DNA from: Burkholderia sp. WP9
GTDB lineage: Bacteria > Pseudomonadota > Gammaproteobacteria > Burkholderiales > Burkholderiaceae
Direction: 5' to 3'
Assembly: GCF_900104795.1 (NCBI RefSeq)
Contig: NZ_FNTG01000001.1
Location: 4,340,001 to 4,404,000 of the forward strand
DNA length: 64,000 bases
Position 1 is the stretch's first letter; every line of letters begins with the position of its first letter. Shown here piece by piece: positions 19,280 to 28,555 of the stretch. Below the pieces are notes generated by a model, which did not search any database, was not told the origin of the DNA, and worked only from the letters and a program-made list of their open reading frames with translations. A program made the position numbers and the translations under genes.

Positions 19280-19476
19280 CGTGCGATTGTAGCGCCCATG
19301 CACGGAGTTATTTTGCGCGGGATACTGACGCGAGCGGGGGCGAAGGTGTCCGCGGCGCCGTTGCAACCCGCCCACAGCGAGGCTGCATGCGGCTCGCGAA
19401 GCGTCGCCACGACGCGCGTGAACGCTCGCTAAAGCCGCCGAGCACTTATACTTTCGCCGGATTCAGGAAAAGGCAG

Positions 19477-20097
19477 ATGGTAATGATGAAACTCATCGGT
19501 TCGCTCGGCAGCCCCTTCGTGCGCAAAGCGCGCATCGTGCTGGCCGACAAGAAAATCGACTACGAACTGGTGCCCGAGAATGTCTGGGCGCCGGACACCC
19601 GGATTCACACCTTCAATCCGCTCGGCAAGGTGCCGTGCCTCGTCATGGAAGATGGCGAAGCGGTGTTCGACTCGCGGGTGATCTGCGAATACGTGGATAC
19701 GCTGTCGCCGGTCGGCAAGCTGATTCCCCAGTCGGGACGTGAGCGCGTCGAGGTGCGTTGCTGGGAAGCGCTCGCCGACGGCGCGCTCGACGCAGCAGTG
19801 CTGATTCGCCTCGAAGGCACGCAGCGCGCGCCGGAGCAGCGCGTGGAAGCGTGGGTCGCCCGCCAGCAGCGCAAGATCGACGAAGCCCTGATCGCAATGG
19901 CGCAGGGATTAGGCAGCAAGACCTGGTGCGCAGGCAATCACTACACGCTCGCCGACATCGCGGTGGGCTGCGCATTGGGCTATCTGGATTTCCGCATGCC
20001 CGAATTGAACTGGCGCGAGCCGTACCCGAATCTGGACAAACACTTCCAGAAGCTCTCGCTGCGCCAGTCGTTCATCGATACGGTGCCCGTCAACTAG
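19477..20097 (+). CDS. Glutathione S-transferase fold protein
   Basis: A 206-residue protein with an N-terminal thioredoxin-like domain (MKLIGSLGSPFVRKARIVLADKK; the SP pair is where glutathione is contacted) and an all-helical C-terminal domain with the N-capping WCAGNHYTLADIAVG motif near 150. This is the YibF-like GST group; substrate unknown. Three ATGs (19477, 19483, 19486) compete; AGGAAAAGG at 19465-19473 favours one of the first two. It converges on lnt with only 9 bp between stops and no terminator. Confidence 0.92.
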   Translation: MVMMKLIGSLGSPFVRKARIVLADKKIDYELVPENVWAPDTRIHTFNPLGKVPCLVMEDGEAVFDSRVICEYVDTLSPVGKLIPQSGRERVEVRCWEALADGALDAAVLIRLEGTQRAPEQRVEAWVARQQRKIDEALIAMAQGLGSKTWCAGNHYTLADIAVGCALGYLDFRMPELNWREPYPNLDKHFQKLSLRQSFIDTVPVN

Positions 20098-20106
20098 GCC
20101 GGCGTC

Positions 20107-21816
20107 TTACTGCTTGCCGTTCTGGCGACGCCTGATACCCGGCCCGAACGCAAAGCCGAACGCCAGCAGAAACAGTGAAACCGCCAGCACGGTGTTGTTG
20201 CCGCTCGTGACATACGGCGTGCTGCCGGAAGTGCCTTGCACCGTGAGGTCGAGCGAGCCGACCGTGTAGGGCGTCAGGCGCCCGAGCACCTTGCCGTTGG
20301 CATCGATCGCGGCGGTCATGCCGGTGTTGGTCGCGCGCAGCATCGGGCGGCCGGTTTCCAGCGAACGCATGCGCGCGATCTGCAGATGCTGGTCGAGCGC
20401 GATCGTGTCGCCAAACCAGGCCAGATTGGTCGAATTCACCAACACCCCGGCGGGCGTGTCGCTTTCGCGAATGGTCCGCGCAATCTCTTCGCCGAAAATA
20501 TCCTCGTAGCAGATGTCCACCGCGACCGGCTGGTTGTGGACCATGAACGGCTTCTGCACCGGCGCGCCACGGAAGAAATCGCCGAGCGGGATGCTCATCA
20601 GGTTGACGAACCAGCGGAAGCCCCACGGCACGAATTCGCCGAACGGCACGAGGTGGTGTTTGTCGTAGCGATAGACGTCGCGCGTGCCGGGCGTGACGCC
20701 GAACAGGCTATTCGTATAGTCGATCACCTGGCCCTCCGGCGTGATCGTGCCGCCGATCGCGCCGAACAGGATTGCGCTGCCCGTCGTGTCCGAGAAGTTG
20801 CGCACCGCCGACGCGAAGGGCGCCGGCAATTGTTGCGCGAGTACCGGAATAGCGGTTTCCGGCGTGACGATCAGATCGGCCGGCTTCGAGGTGATCATCT
20901 GCTGATACTGGTCGATCGCGGCGCGCATGCCGGATTCCTCGAACTTCATTTCCTGTTTGACGTTGCCTTGCAGCAGGCGCACGGTCAGCGGGGCGTTGGC
21001 CGGCACGGTCCATTGCACGAGCGGCAGCAGCAGTCCGGCCGCGATCAGCGCCAGCGCGATCGCGCCAGGCGCGGCGACGCGCGACACACCCGGGTTCGCG
21101 CCGTTGCGGCCGGCGTCGCCGTTGGCGTTGCCGCGCGGCTTGCGCGAGCGCAGTAGCGGCAGCAGCGCCTGCACGATCAGCGCAGCCACCAGCGCCAGCA
21201 TCCAGCCGACGCCGTATACGCCCGCCACCGGTGCGAAGCCGGCGAACGGGCCGTCCACCTGAGCGTAACCGCTGGCAAGCCACGGAAAGCCCGTGAACAC
21301 CGTACCGCGCAACCATTCGCCGATCGCCCATGCGCTCGCGAACGCCAGCGCGCCGTGCCAGGTGGGTGAGAAAGGCGTGTCGTCCGCGGCTGCGCCATTG
21401 CGCGCGTGACCGGCGCAGAACGACCAGACACCTGCCGCCAGCGCCGGATAAATCGCCAGATAGAGCGAGAACAGCACCACGGCCGCGCCGGCGAGCGGCG
21501 CCGCCATGCCGCCGTAAAAATGCATGCTGACGTAGAGCCACCATACGCCGGTCACGAAATTGCCGAAGCCGAACGCGCCGCCCGTCAGAGCGGCACTTTT
21601 CCAGCCTGTGGTACGCGTGAGCCAGGCGAAGAAGAACGCGAAGATCGCGAGTTCGAGCCAGCCGCCGTGCGGCGTCGGCGCGAACGAAAGCGTGTTGGCC
21701 GCGCCGGCGGCCAGCGCGACGAGGTAGTGCCAGCGAGGCAGCGTGCGGCCGCGAACTTGCTCGGCGGCAGAAGCGTTCACGCCGCGGCGCGAACGGGAAG
21801 TTATCGGGTCGGCCAT
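20107..21816 (-). CDS. lnt: Apolipoprotein N-acyltransferase
   Basis: Inner-membrane enzyme adding the third acyl chain to the N-terminal Cys of lipoproteins. The first part has several hydrophobic segments (LVALAAGAANTLSFAP onward), followed by the nitrilase-type domain. The Glu-Lys-Cys triad is in TPETAIP, KHHLVPFGEF and ICYEDIFGE (Cys codon 20511-20509). I place the start at 21816 (MADPITSRS), giving 569 residues. The frame continues upstream through a 12-bp repeat array and reads as FST/RF repeats, which I treat as non-coding. It follows corC on the same strand. Confidence 0.97.
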   Translation of the reverse strand: MADPITSRSRRGVNASAAEQVRGRTLPRWHYLVALAAGAANTLSFAPTPHGGWLELAIFAFFFAWLTRTTGWKSAALTGGAFGFGNFVTGVWWLYVSMHFYGGMAAPLAGAAVVLFSLYLAIYPALAAGVWSFCAGHARNGAAADDTPFSPTWHGALAFASAWAIGEWLRGTVFTGFPWLASGYAQVDGPFAGFAPVAGVYGVGWMLALVAALIVQALLPLLRSRKPRGNANGDAGRNGANPGVSRVAAPGAIALALIAAGLLLPLVQWTVPANAPLTVRLLQGNVKQEMKFEESGMRAAIDQYQQMITSKPADLIVTPETAIPVLAQQLPAPFASAVRNFSDTTGSAILFGAIGGTITPEGQVIDYTNSLFGVTPGTRDVYRYDKHHLVPFGEFVPWGFRWFVNLMSIPLGDFFRGAPVQKPFMVHNQPVAVDICYEDIFGEEIARTIRESDTPAGVLVNSTNLAWFGDTIALDQHLQIARMRSLETGRPMLRATNTGMTAAIDANGKVLGRLTPYTVGSLDLTVQGTSGSTPYVTSGNNTVLAVSLFLLAFGFAFGPGIRRRQNGKQ

Positions 21817-21846
21817 TGTTGCGCGGTCGGCGTGAGGGGTTGAGAA

Positions 21847-21967
21847 GCGGGTCGAAAAGCGGGTCGAAAAGCGAGCTAAGCAGCGAGCAAAAAAGCGGAC
21901 TAAGCAGCGAGCCAAAAAGCGGACTAAGCAGCGAGCCGAAAAGCGACCTGAAGAAGCGGCGAGAAAA
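21847..21967. repeat. 12-bp minisatellite, about nine units
   Basis: Units of 12 bp run from 21847, beginning GCGGGTCGAAAA twice, then alternating GCGRRCTAAGCA and GCGAGCCAAAAA forms. The array fills the space between corC and lnt. Related 12-bp units occur at 23085-23172 (inside a coding gene) and 51380-51463. Confidence 0.9.
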
Positions 21968-21982
21968 CCGGCCGCAACCGGA

Positions 21983-22876
21983 TCAGGTCTGCACGTGCTG
22001 CGCTTCGCGCTCGCGCTGGCCGGCGAGCGGATCGCGGCGCACCAGCAGCATGTGAATCTGGCGGGCGTCGCCGCGCAGAATCTCGAAGATCAGATCGTCG
22101 AGGCGGACTTTTTCGCCCCGATGCGGCACCCGTCCGAAATGATGCGTGACGAGTCCGCCGATCGTGTCGACTTCGTCGTCTGAGTAATGGGTGCCGAAGG
22201 CTTCGTTGAACTGTTCGATTTCGGTCAGCGCGCGCACGCGGAAACGTCCGTCCGGCGAGGCGATGATGTTGCCGCTTTCCTCGTCGAAATCGTATTCGTC
22301 TTCAATATCGCCGACGATCTGTTCCAGCACGTCTTCGATCGTGATCAGGCCGGCCACGCCACCGTATTCGTCGACCACCACCGCGAGGTGATTGCGATTC
22401 ACGCGGAAGTCGTGCAGCAGCACATTCAGACGCTTCGACTCGGGGATGAACACGGCCGGGCGCAGCATGCCGCGCACGTCGAACTCTTCTTCGGCGTAGT
22501 AGCGCAGCAGGTCTTTGGCGAGCAGCACGCCGATGATGTTGTCGCGATTGCCTTCGTAGACCGGATAGCGCGAGTGCGCTTTTTCCAGCACGTACGGGAT
22601 AAATTCGGCGGGATTGTCCGCGATGTTGATCGCGTCCATTTGCGCACGCGGCACCATGATGTCGCGCGCGCTGAGTTCGGAGACCTGGAATACGCCTTCG
22701 ATCATCGACAGCGAGTCGGCGTCGATCAGGTTGCGTTCGTGCGCGTCCTGCAGAATTTCCAGGAGTTCGGCGCGCGAGTCGGGCTCAGGCGAGATGAAGT
22801 CGGTCAGACGCTCGAGGAGTGAGCGCTTTTCCTGCGGTTTGTCGGTTTGGCGTCGACTGGGATACGTGTCGTTCAT
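21983..22876 (-). CDS. corC: CorC/HlyC-family CBS-domain protein
   Basis: A 297-residue protein with a pair of CBS domains (about 65-190; RDIMVPRAQMDAI and GLITIEDVLEQIVGDIEDE) and a C-terminal CorC_HlyC domain (about 205-285) ending GEKVRLDDLIFEIL. It lacks the membrane DUF21 part, so it matches the soluble CorC, linked to magnesium and cobalt efflux. The ATG at 22876 (MNDTYPSRRQ) is preferred over a longer frame with poor upstream sequence. The corC-lnt order is conserved across proteobacteria. Confidence 0.95.
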   Translation of the reverse strand: MNDTYPSRRQTDKPQEKRSLLERLTDFISPEPDSRAELLEILQDAHERNLIDADSLSMIEGVFQVSELSARDIMVPRAQMDAINIADNPAEFIPYVLEKAHSRYPVYEGNRDNIIGVLLAKDLLRYYAEEEFDVRGMLRPAVFIPESKRLNVLLHDFRVNRNHLAVVVDEYGGVAGLITIEDVLEQIVGDIEDEYDFDEESGNIIASPDGRFRVRALTEIEQFNEAFGTHYSDDEVDTIGGLVTHHFGRVPHRGEKVRLDDLIFEILRGDARQIHMLLVRRDPLAGQREREAQHVQT

Positions 22877-23078
22877 GGTAGTGCGCCCGGCAAGACTGGG
22901 CGCGCTGTTGCAGAGCATTAAGGATACACCAGGCACATGGCAGGACCGTGTCCCGCCGGGCTGGGCGATGAGTGAAGCTGGGGTGAAGCGGCTTCGCCGT
23001 GAAGGGCGGGCGTGGGTCAATCCTAACTGATTACGCGCGGAAAAGCGTTTCCAGGAAAAAAAGCGCCGTTCGTGACGA

Positions 23079-23828
23079 TTATTCCTGGTCGGTCTTGAGG
23101 TCCGCTTTGACGTTAGCTTTGACGTCCGCCTTCGCGCCCACTTTTTGGCCCGCCTTCAGGTCCGCCTCGCGGCTTTCCTCGCGGCACCGTTCGAGCAGCG
23201 CTTCGAGCGCGCGGTCCGGCATGCCGCTTTCGCGCAGCGCATGCACGGTGCGGCTGACGTAATCGAGCGTAGTACCGTAGCGACCGCTGGCGCAACCGAA
23301 CACGGTTTTGACGATGTCGTCGTGCAGCTTGCCCGTGTAGCTCGGCACGTCACGGCGCATCACGAACGCCAGCGCGTCGACGCGCCGGCCGTCGGCGAGC
23401 ACGCATGGCAGCCACGCCGGCCGATACGAGCCCATTGCCATTTCGCGGCGCCAGAGCGCCTCGAGATGCGGCGCCGAGCCTTCGGCCGCGAGCCGGAACG
23501 CGATGCCGGTGCACGAGCCGCCGCGATCGAGCGCGAGCACGAGGCCGGGCTGTTCGGGCGTGCCGCGATTCACGCGCGACCAGAGATAGAGTCCGCGATG
23601 GTAGCCGTGAACTCGCGATCGGGTTGCTTCGACGGTGGGCAGGCCGGGATTCCAGATCAGCGACCCATAGCCGAACAGCCATAGATCGCTCTTGCGGTCC
23701 CAGTCGCGCAGCGTGCAATCGAGCGATGCGCGCAGTTCCTCGTCTGTCAGCAGCCGCGATTCGCCGAGCACCGGTGGATAGTCCGGGCAGGGCGTTCGGG
23801 TGTCGGCTTCAGGGGACGAGGTGCTCAC
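23079..23828 (-). CDS. ChaC-like gamma-glutamylcyclotransferase
   Basis: ChaC-type enzymes cleave glutathione to 5-oxoproline and Cys-Gly. The signature LWLFGYGSLIWNPG, the RVNRGTPEQPGLVLALDRGG tract and the YVSRTVHALRE tail are clear. No ATG exists before the conserved fold; I propose GTG at 23828 (VSTSSPEADT), giving 249 residues and clearing the ybeY stop by 50 bp. The last ~29 residues (AGQKVGAKADVKANVKADLK) come from a 12-bp DNA repeat and form a charged four-residue periodic tail outside the fold. It sits between corC and ybeY, where most relatives have no such gene. Confidence 0.88.
   Translation of the reverse strand: MSTSSPEADTRTPCPDYPPVLGESRLLTDEELRASLDCTLRDWDRKSDLWLFGYGSLIWNPGLPTVEATRSRVHGYHRGLYLWSRVNRGTPEQPGLVLALDRGGSCTGIAFRLAAEGSAPHLEALWRREMAMGSYRPAWLPCVLADGRRVDALAFVMRRDVPSYTGKLHDDIVKTVFGCASGRYGTTLDYVSRTVHALRESGMPDRALEALLERCREESREADLKAGQKVGAKADVKANVKADLKTDQE
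23085..23172 (-). repeat. 12-bp minisatellite inside the ChaC-like gene
   Basis: On the minus strand units such as GCGGACCTGAAG, GCGGGCCAAAAA, GCGGACGTCAAA and GCTAACGTCAAA follow one another and encode (K/A)(A/V)(D/N)(V/L)K repeats at the protein's C-terminus. The unit resembles those upstream of lnt and downstream of copD. Confidence 0.85.
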
Positions 23829-23878
23829 GATGGGCTTTTGTGCGGGTTGGGCGTTGGCGGCGCGTTGTTGAGCTGCGC

Positions 23879-24340
23879 CTACTGGTACGGATCGGGAAAC
23901 CCGAGCTTGCCGAGGATTTCCGTTTCGATCGCTTCCATTTCCTCGGCTTCTTCCTCGACTTCGTGGTCGTAGCCCTGGGCGTGAAGCGTGCCGTGCACGA
24001 GCAGATGCGCGTAGTGCGCGACGAGCGGCTTGCCCTGCTCGGCGGCTTCCTTCTCGACCACCGGGCAGCACAGGATCAGGTCGCCCGTCACCGGATCGTC
24101 TTCCGACTCGGCGTAGGCGAAGGTCAGCACGTTGGTCGAATAATCCTTGCCGCGATAGGTGCGGTTCAGCGTGCGGCCTTCTTCGGCGTCGACGAAACGC
24201 ACGGTCAGTTCACCGTCCGCAAAGAGCGCCGCCTTGATCCAGCCGGCCACGGTGGCGCGCGGCAGCAGCGCCTTGTGTTCCGGCCAGGCCTTGGCAGCGG
24301 GGAATTGCAGGTTCAACGTCAGTTTCGGGGCGCGGCTCAT
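23879..24340 (-). CDS. ybeY: Endoribonuclease YbeY
   Basis: Metal-dependent RNase in 16S rRNA maturation and ribosome quality control. The metal site [11 protein letters not shown] supplies His116, His120 and His126; the family's [27 protein letters not shown] region precedes it. Length is 153 residues, normal. An acidic stretch follows the metal site. It lies 48 bp downstream of phoH in the conserved phoH-ybeY order. Confidence 0.97.
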   Translation of the reverse strand: MSRAPKLTLNLQFPAAKAWPEHKALLPRATVAGWIKAALFADGELTVRFVDAEEGRTLNRTYRGKDYSTNVLTFAYAESEDDPVTGDLILCCPVVEKEAAEQGKPLVAHYAHLLVHGTLHAQGYDHEVEEEAEEMEAIETEILGKLGFPDPYQ

Positions 24341-24388
24341 GCGGTTTCGTCGTGTTGCGTTTTTTGCGTTCGTTGCGGTTGCGGGCGA

Positions 24389-25462
24389 TTAGCGCGAATC
24401 CGCCGGACTGGCGGTTTTCTGCGAATGCGCATCGTACGCCTCCACAATTCGCGCGACCAGCGGATGCCGCACCACGTCCGCACTCGTAAAGCGTGTGAGC
24501 GCGATGCCGCGTACGTCGGCGAGCACCTGCTGTGCTTCGATCAGACCGCTCTTGTGGCCGCGCGGCAAGTCGACCTGGGTCGTGTCGCCGGTTACGACCG
24601 CTTTCGAACCGAAGCCGATCCGCGTGAGGAACATTTTCATCTGTTCGGGCGTGGTGTTCTGCGCCTCGTCGAGAATGATGAACGCGTGGTTCAGCGTGCG
24701 GCCGCGCATGTACGCGAGCGGCGCGATTTCGATCATCTGCCGCTCGAACATCTTGGCGGTTTTGTCGAAGCCGAGCAGGTCGTACAGCGCGTCGTACAAA
24801 GGACGCAGATACGGATCGACCTTTTGCGCCAGATCGCCCGGCAGGAAGCCGAGACGCTCGCCCGCTTCCACAGCCGGACGCGTCAGCACGATGCGTTTGA
24901 CCTGATCGCGCTCCAGCGCGTCCACCGCGCAGGCCACCGCCAGATAGGTCTTGCCGGTGCCGGCCGGGCCGATGCCGAAGGTCACGTCGTGCGAGATGAT
25001 CTGCTTCAGATACTCGCGCTGCGCCGGCGTGCGGCCGCGCAGATCCGCGCGCCGCGTGTACAGCTTCGGGCCGAGTTCTTCGACGTCGTCGTCCACGGCG
25101 TCGGCGGGCTGGTCGAACGGATGATCCGGATTGCCCGGGAAACGCGGGTCGATCGCTTCCGTGCCGTGTCCGTTGCCGTTCGCGCGATGCCGTGCCGGTT
25201 GACGCACTTCAACGAGCGCGAGCTGGATGTCGTCGACCGACAGCGGCTTCTGTGAGTTGTCGTAGAACTTTTCGAGCGCGGTGAGCGCGAATTTCGCGCC
25301 GCGTCCACGAATCGTAATGCGGTGGCCACGGCGTTGCAGCGTCACGTCGAGCGCCTGCTCGATCTGGCGCAGATTTTCGTCGAGCGGGCCGCAGAGGTTG
25401 GCGAGCCGCGCGTTGTCTTCACGCGGTGCGGTGAATTCCAGATGCTGCTGAGTGGTCTTCAA
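24389..25462 (-). CDS. PhoH family ATPase (PhoH-like, YbeZ type)
   Basis: A 357-residue P-loop protein with Walker A GPAGTGKT (165-172), Walker B IILDEAQN and the following TTPEQMKMFLTRIG helix. The N-terminal ~85 residues resemble a KH-like or BofC-type region of YbeZ. A polar linker (about 88-130, rich in Asn, Asp, Pro) separates the two. YbeZ works with YbeY in rRNA processing; its exact activity is unsettled. The start is TTG at 25462 (MKTTQQHLEF), since no ATG lies upstream in frame; the ribosome site is weak. Confidence 0.93.
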   Translation of the reverse strand: MKTTQQHLEFTAPREDNARLANLCGPLDENLRQIEQALDVTLQRRGHRITIRGRGAKFALTALEKFYDNSQKPLSVDDIQLALVEVRQPARHRANGNGHGTEAIDPRFPGNPDHPFDQPADAVDDDVEELGPKLYTRRADLRGRTPAQREYLKQIISHDVTFGIGPAGTGKTYLAVACAVDALERDQVKRIVLTRPAVEAGERLGFLPGDLAQKVDPYLRPLYDALYDLLGFDKTAKMFERQMIEIAPLAYMRGRTLNHAFIILDEAQNTTPEQMKMFLTRIGFGSKAVVTGDTTQVDLPRGHKSGLIEAQQVLADVRGIALTRFTSADVVRHPLVARIVEAYDAHSQKTASPADSR

Positions 25463-25533
25463 GGCGGTGGTTCGATCCTGTCGGTTTCGATACGCGGGTT
25501 GCTTCGCGGATTTGCGTCGCGGGTTGGCGTCGC

Positions 25534-26907
25534 TCAGTGGGTCGTGGCCGGTGCGTCGTCATGCACCAGCACGAGCTCGCCACGGAGCGAATGTGGGTAC
25601 GCTTTGACGATTTTCACGTCCACCATCTGGCCGATCAGCCGTGCGTGCGACGCGACCGGCGCCGGGAAATTCACCACCCGGTTGTTTTCGGTGCGGCCCG
25701 CGAGTTCGTTCGGGTCCTTGCGCGCCGGGCGCTCGACCAGAATGCGCTCGATCTTGCCGACCATCGAATCGCTAATGCGCTGCACGTTTTCCTCGATGGT
25801 GGCCTGCAAATGCTGCAGACGCTTGAGCTTCACCTCACGCGGCGTGTCGTCGTGCAGATTCGCGGCCGGCGTGCCGGGGCGCGGGCTGTAGATGAACGAG
25901 AAGCTGGTGTCGTACTTCATCTCGTGCACGAGCGCCATCATCTTGTCGAAGTCTTCTTCCGTCTCACCGGGGAAGCCGACGATCATGTCCGTGGAGAGCG
26001 ACAGGTCGGGGCGGATCGCGCGCAGCTTGCGGATCACCGATTTATATTCGAGTACCGTGTAGCCGCGCTTCATGGCCATCAGGATGCGGTCCGAGCCGTG
26101 CTGCACGGGCAGATGCAGGTGGCTGACGAGCTTCGGCACCTTCGCGTAGGTGTCGATCAGGCGCTGCGTGAATTCTTTCGGATGCGACGTGGTGTAGCGA
26201 ATCCGTTCGATGCCCGGAATATCCGCGACGTATTCGATCAGCGTGGCGAAGTCGGCGATTTCCGACGAACCGAGCGTGAGACCGGCGCGGTAGGCGTTCA
26301 CGTTCTGGCCGAGCAGCGTGACTTCGCGCACGCCCTGATCGGCAAGGCCGGCGATTTCGGTCAGCACGTCGTCCAGCGGACGGGACACTTCTTCGCCGCG
26401 CGTGTACGGCACGACGCAATAGCTGCAGTACTTGCTGCAGCCTTCCATGATCGACACGAATGCGCTCGGGCCGTCCACACGAGCTGGCGGCAGGTGATCG
26501 AACTTTTCGATTTCCGGGAACGTGATGTCCACTTGCGCGCGGCCGCTTTCGCGGCGCTTGTCGATCATTTGCGGCAGACGGTGCAGCGTTTGCGGGCCGA
26601 ACACCAGATCGACATACGGTGCGCGCGCAACGATCGACGCGCCTTCCTGGCTCGCCACGCAGCCGCCCACGCCGATAATCAGATTCGGATTCGCTTCTTT
26701 CAGCTCGCGCACGCGGCCGAGGTCGGAGAAAACTTTTTCCTGGGCCTTTTCGCGCACCGAGCACGTGTTGAACAGAATGACGTCCGCGTCTTCCGGCGTA
26801 TCGGTCTTGACGAGTCCTTCAGCCGCGCCGAGTACGTCGACCATTTTGTCGGAGTCGTACTCGTTCATCTGGCAGCCAAAGGTCTTTACATAAACTTTCT
26901 TGGTCAT
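25534..26907 (-). CDS. miaB: tRNA-2-methylthio-N6-dimethylallyladenosine synthase
   Basis: Radical-SAM methylthiotransferase that modifies A37 of tRNAs reading UNN codons. The N-terminal cluster cysteines are 12, 49 and 83 (FGCQMN, FNTCSVR, GGCVA). The radical-SAM motif CSKYCSYC has Cys157, 161 and 164. A C-terminal TRAM domain ends near LRGELV. The ATG at 26907 ([11 protein letters not shown]) gives 457 residues; the longer frame adds 33 unlikely residues. First gene of the miaB-phoH-ybeY-chaC-corC-lnt run. Confidence 0.98.
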   Translation of the reverse strand: MTKKVYVKTFGCQMNEYDSDKMVDVLGAAEGLVKTDTPEDADVILFNTCSVREKAQEKVFSDLGRVRELKEANPNLIIGVGGCVASQEGASIVARAPYVDLVFGPQTLHRLPQMIDKRRESGRAQVDITFPEIEKFDHLPPARVDGPSAFVSIMEGCSKYCSYCVVPYTRGEEVSRPLDDVLTEIAGLADQGVREVTLLGQNVNAYRAGLTLGSSEIADFATLIEYVADIPGIERIRYTTSHPKEFTQRLIDTYAKVPKLVSHLHLPVQHGSDRILMAMKRGYTVLEYKSVIRKLRAIRPDLSLSTDMIVGFPGETEEDFDKMMALVHEMKYDTSFSFIYSPRPGTPAANLHDDTPREVKLKRLQHLQATIEENVQRISDSMVGKIERILVERPARKDPNELAGRTENNRVVNFPAPVASHARLIGQMVDVKIVKAYPHSLRGELVLVHDDAPATTH

Positions 26908-27048
26908 CGAATTTCGCCGGTCGCAGTGGTTAACCTGGGGGCGTCGTTTAAAAGGTGAAGAGGGGCGAAACGTGCGCGCGGGCCGTGTGGCGGCGCTTTC
27001 GGCCACTGGCGGGCGGGTTTCGGGGCACGTTTGCAGCGTAGGTCAATA

Positions 27049-28032
27049 TTATAGCCCTTCGCGCGATGCGGTTTCCGCGGCCGCCTTGCGGCCCGCCGGC
27101 TCAGGCGGCAAGCCCAGCAACCCTTCCAGTTCATCCGACACCCGCGCGAAGCGTTCACTCAGGAAATCGAGCAGCACGCGCACACGCGGCGCCATGAAGC
27201 GGTTGCGATGGTAGAGCGCGTGCAGTGGCGCATCCGGATAACGCCATTCCGGCAGCAGGATTTTCAGGCCGTCGGCGCGCAGGTCGGCTTCCACGTCCCA
27301 CATCGACTTGATCACGATGCCATAACCGCGCAGCGCCCATTCGCGGGCCACCGCGCCGTCGTTGGTCTCGCGGGCGGTTTCGAACGGCACGGTGTAGTGC
27401 TGCACCTCGTCGCCGCGCGTGAACCGCCATTCGTTCACCGGCCCGGATGCGGTACCGAGCACGATGCAGTCGAAATTCGCCAGATCGTGCGGATCCTTCG
27501 GTTCGCCCTTGCGCGCGATGTAGTCCGGCGACGCGCACAGCACGCGGCGGTTCGGCGCCAGCTTGCGGGCGACCAGCGAGCTGTCCTGCGGCACGCCGAA
27601 GCGGATCGCCAGATCGATATCCTCCTGCACCAGGTTCGACAGCGAGTCCGAGAGCGTCAGCGCGAAGGTCACTTCCGGATAGAGCGCGTTGAACTCGTCG
27701 AGCCAGTGCATCAGCAGATTGCGGCCGAAGTCCGAGGTGGCCGACACCCGTACCTTGCCGCGCACGACGCCCTGGCCGGCTTGCAGCGCGGCTTCGGCGT
27801 CGTCGAGCGATTGCAGCGCCTGACGGCAGCAATTCAGGTACAGGCGGCCTTCGTCGGTGAGTCGGAGTTGACGGGTGGTGCGTTCGAACAGGCGCGCTTT
27901 GAGGCCGGCTTCGAGCTTGGCGAGGCGCGCGCTAGCGGCGGCCGGCGTCAGGCCCATCTTGCGGCCCGCCGCCGACAGGCTGCCTTGCTGCGCCGCTTCA
28001 ACGAACAGGCGAATGTCACCGAGGTTGTCCAT
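27049..28032 (-). CDS. LysR-family transcription regulator
   Basis: A 327-residue regulator. The N-terminal winged helix (1-60) includes GSLSAAGRKMGLTPAAASARLAKLEAGLKARLF, and the C-terminal two-lobed effector domain follows (about 90-300). It is of the CrgA/DmlR-like subgroup that often controls efflux or aldehyde and quinone responses. It is divergent from a VOC protein and an MFS transporter, with a perfect dyad between them, so those genes and itself are the likely targets. Its inducer is unknown. Confidence 0.93.
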   Translation of the reverse strand: MDNLGDIRLFVEAAQQGSLSAAGRKMGLTPAAASARLAKLEAGLKARLFERTTRQLRLTDEGRLYLNCCRQALQSLDDAEAALQAGQGVVRGKVRVSATSDFGRNLLMHWLDEFNALYPEVTFALTLSDSLSNLVQEDIDLAIRFGVPQDSSLVARKLAPNRRVLCASPDYIARKGEPKDPHDLANFDCIVLGTASGPVNEWRFTRGDEVQHYTVPFETARETNDGAVAREWALRGYGIVIKSMWDVEADLRADGLKILLPEWRYPDAPLHALYHRNRFMAPRVRVLLDFLSERFARVSDELEGLLGLPPEPAGRKAAAETASREGL

Positions 28033-28040
28033 GGCAGTTC

Positions 28041-28070
28041 TTTCAAATCAGATTTGAAAATGCTTCAAAT
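28041..28070. promoter_or_regulatory. Likely LysR operator: two overlapping dyads
   Basis: TTTCAAATC-A-GATTTGAAA (28041-28059) is a perfect dyad. Its right arm is shared with ATTTGAA-N5-TTCAAAT (28052-28070), which contains the T-N11-A form typical of LysR boxes (T28055, A28067). It lies just upstream of the LysR start and about 75 bp before the divergent VOC gene. Confidence 0.7.
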
Positions 28071-28142
28071 GCTACGCCAATTATCAAATCGACGCGTGTC
28101 CTCGACAATCCCAGCATCGAAATCCCTGATGCCGCCCGAACC

Positions 28143-28541
28143 ATGCACCTCGATCACGCGACGATCGTCACCGCCGACCTCGATTCCGCCCGACATCTCT
28201 TCGTCGATGTCGCCGGGTTGACCGAGGGCGCGCGTCCGCCGTTTTCGGTCGACGGCTACTGGCTCTATGCAAACGGCAGCCCGCTGATTCATCTGATCGA
28301 CGCGACGGTGCCTGCCTCGGCCGGCAGGATGGCGCCGCGTATCGATCACATCGCGTTCCGCATGGAGAGCGCCGCCGAATGGCAGGCGCTGCTCGGCCGC
28401 CTGCGTGCGCACGGCGTGGACTATCAAACGGCGCATGTGCCGCAGATGGGCCCGCAGGAAGCTCAGGCGCAACTCTTCGTGGCGCTTGCGCCGGGCGTCG
28501 TCGTCGAATTCGTGACGGCGCTGCATCACGCTCAACCTTGA
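28143..28541 (+). CDS. VOC-superfamily (glyoxalase-like) protein
   Basis: A 132-residue single VOC module, starting MHLDHATIVTADLDSARHLF, with a metal-binding His near the N-terminus (LDH) and Glu near the end (VEFV), and the central IDHIAFRM repeat strand. Members bind metal and act as lyases, dioxygenases or antibiotic-binding proteins; the substrate cannot be told. It lies 14 bp before an MFS efflux gene and is divergent from a LysR regulator, which suggests a shared detoxification unit (inference). Confidence 0.88.
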   Translation: MHLDHATIVTADLDSARHLFVDVAGLTEGARPPFSVDGYWLYANGSPLIHLIDATVPASAGRMAPRIDHIAFRMESAAEWQALLGRLRAHGVDYQTAHVPQMGPQEAQAQLFVALAPGVVVEFVTALHHAQP

Positions 28542-28555
28542 ATGCTGGAGTAGAA

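Noticed and set aside
21817..21915. 33-residue N-terminal extension of Lnt
   Set aside because: It is translation of the 12-bp repeat region (FSTRFSTRF), and the normal Lnt start follows.
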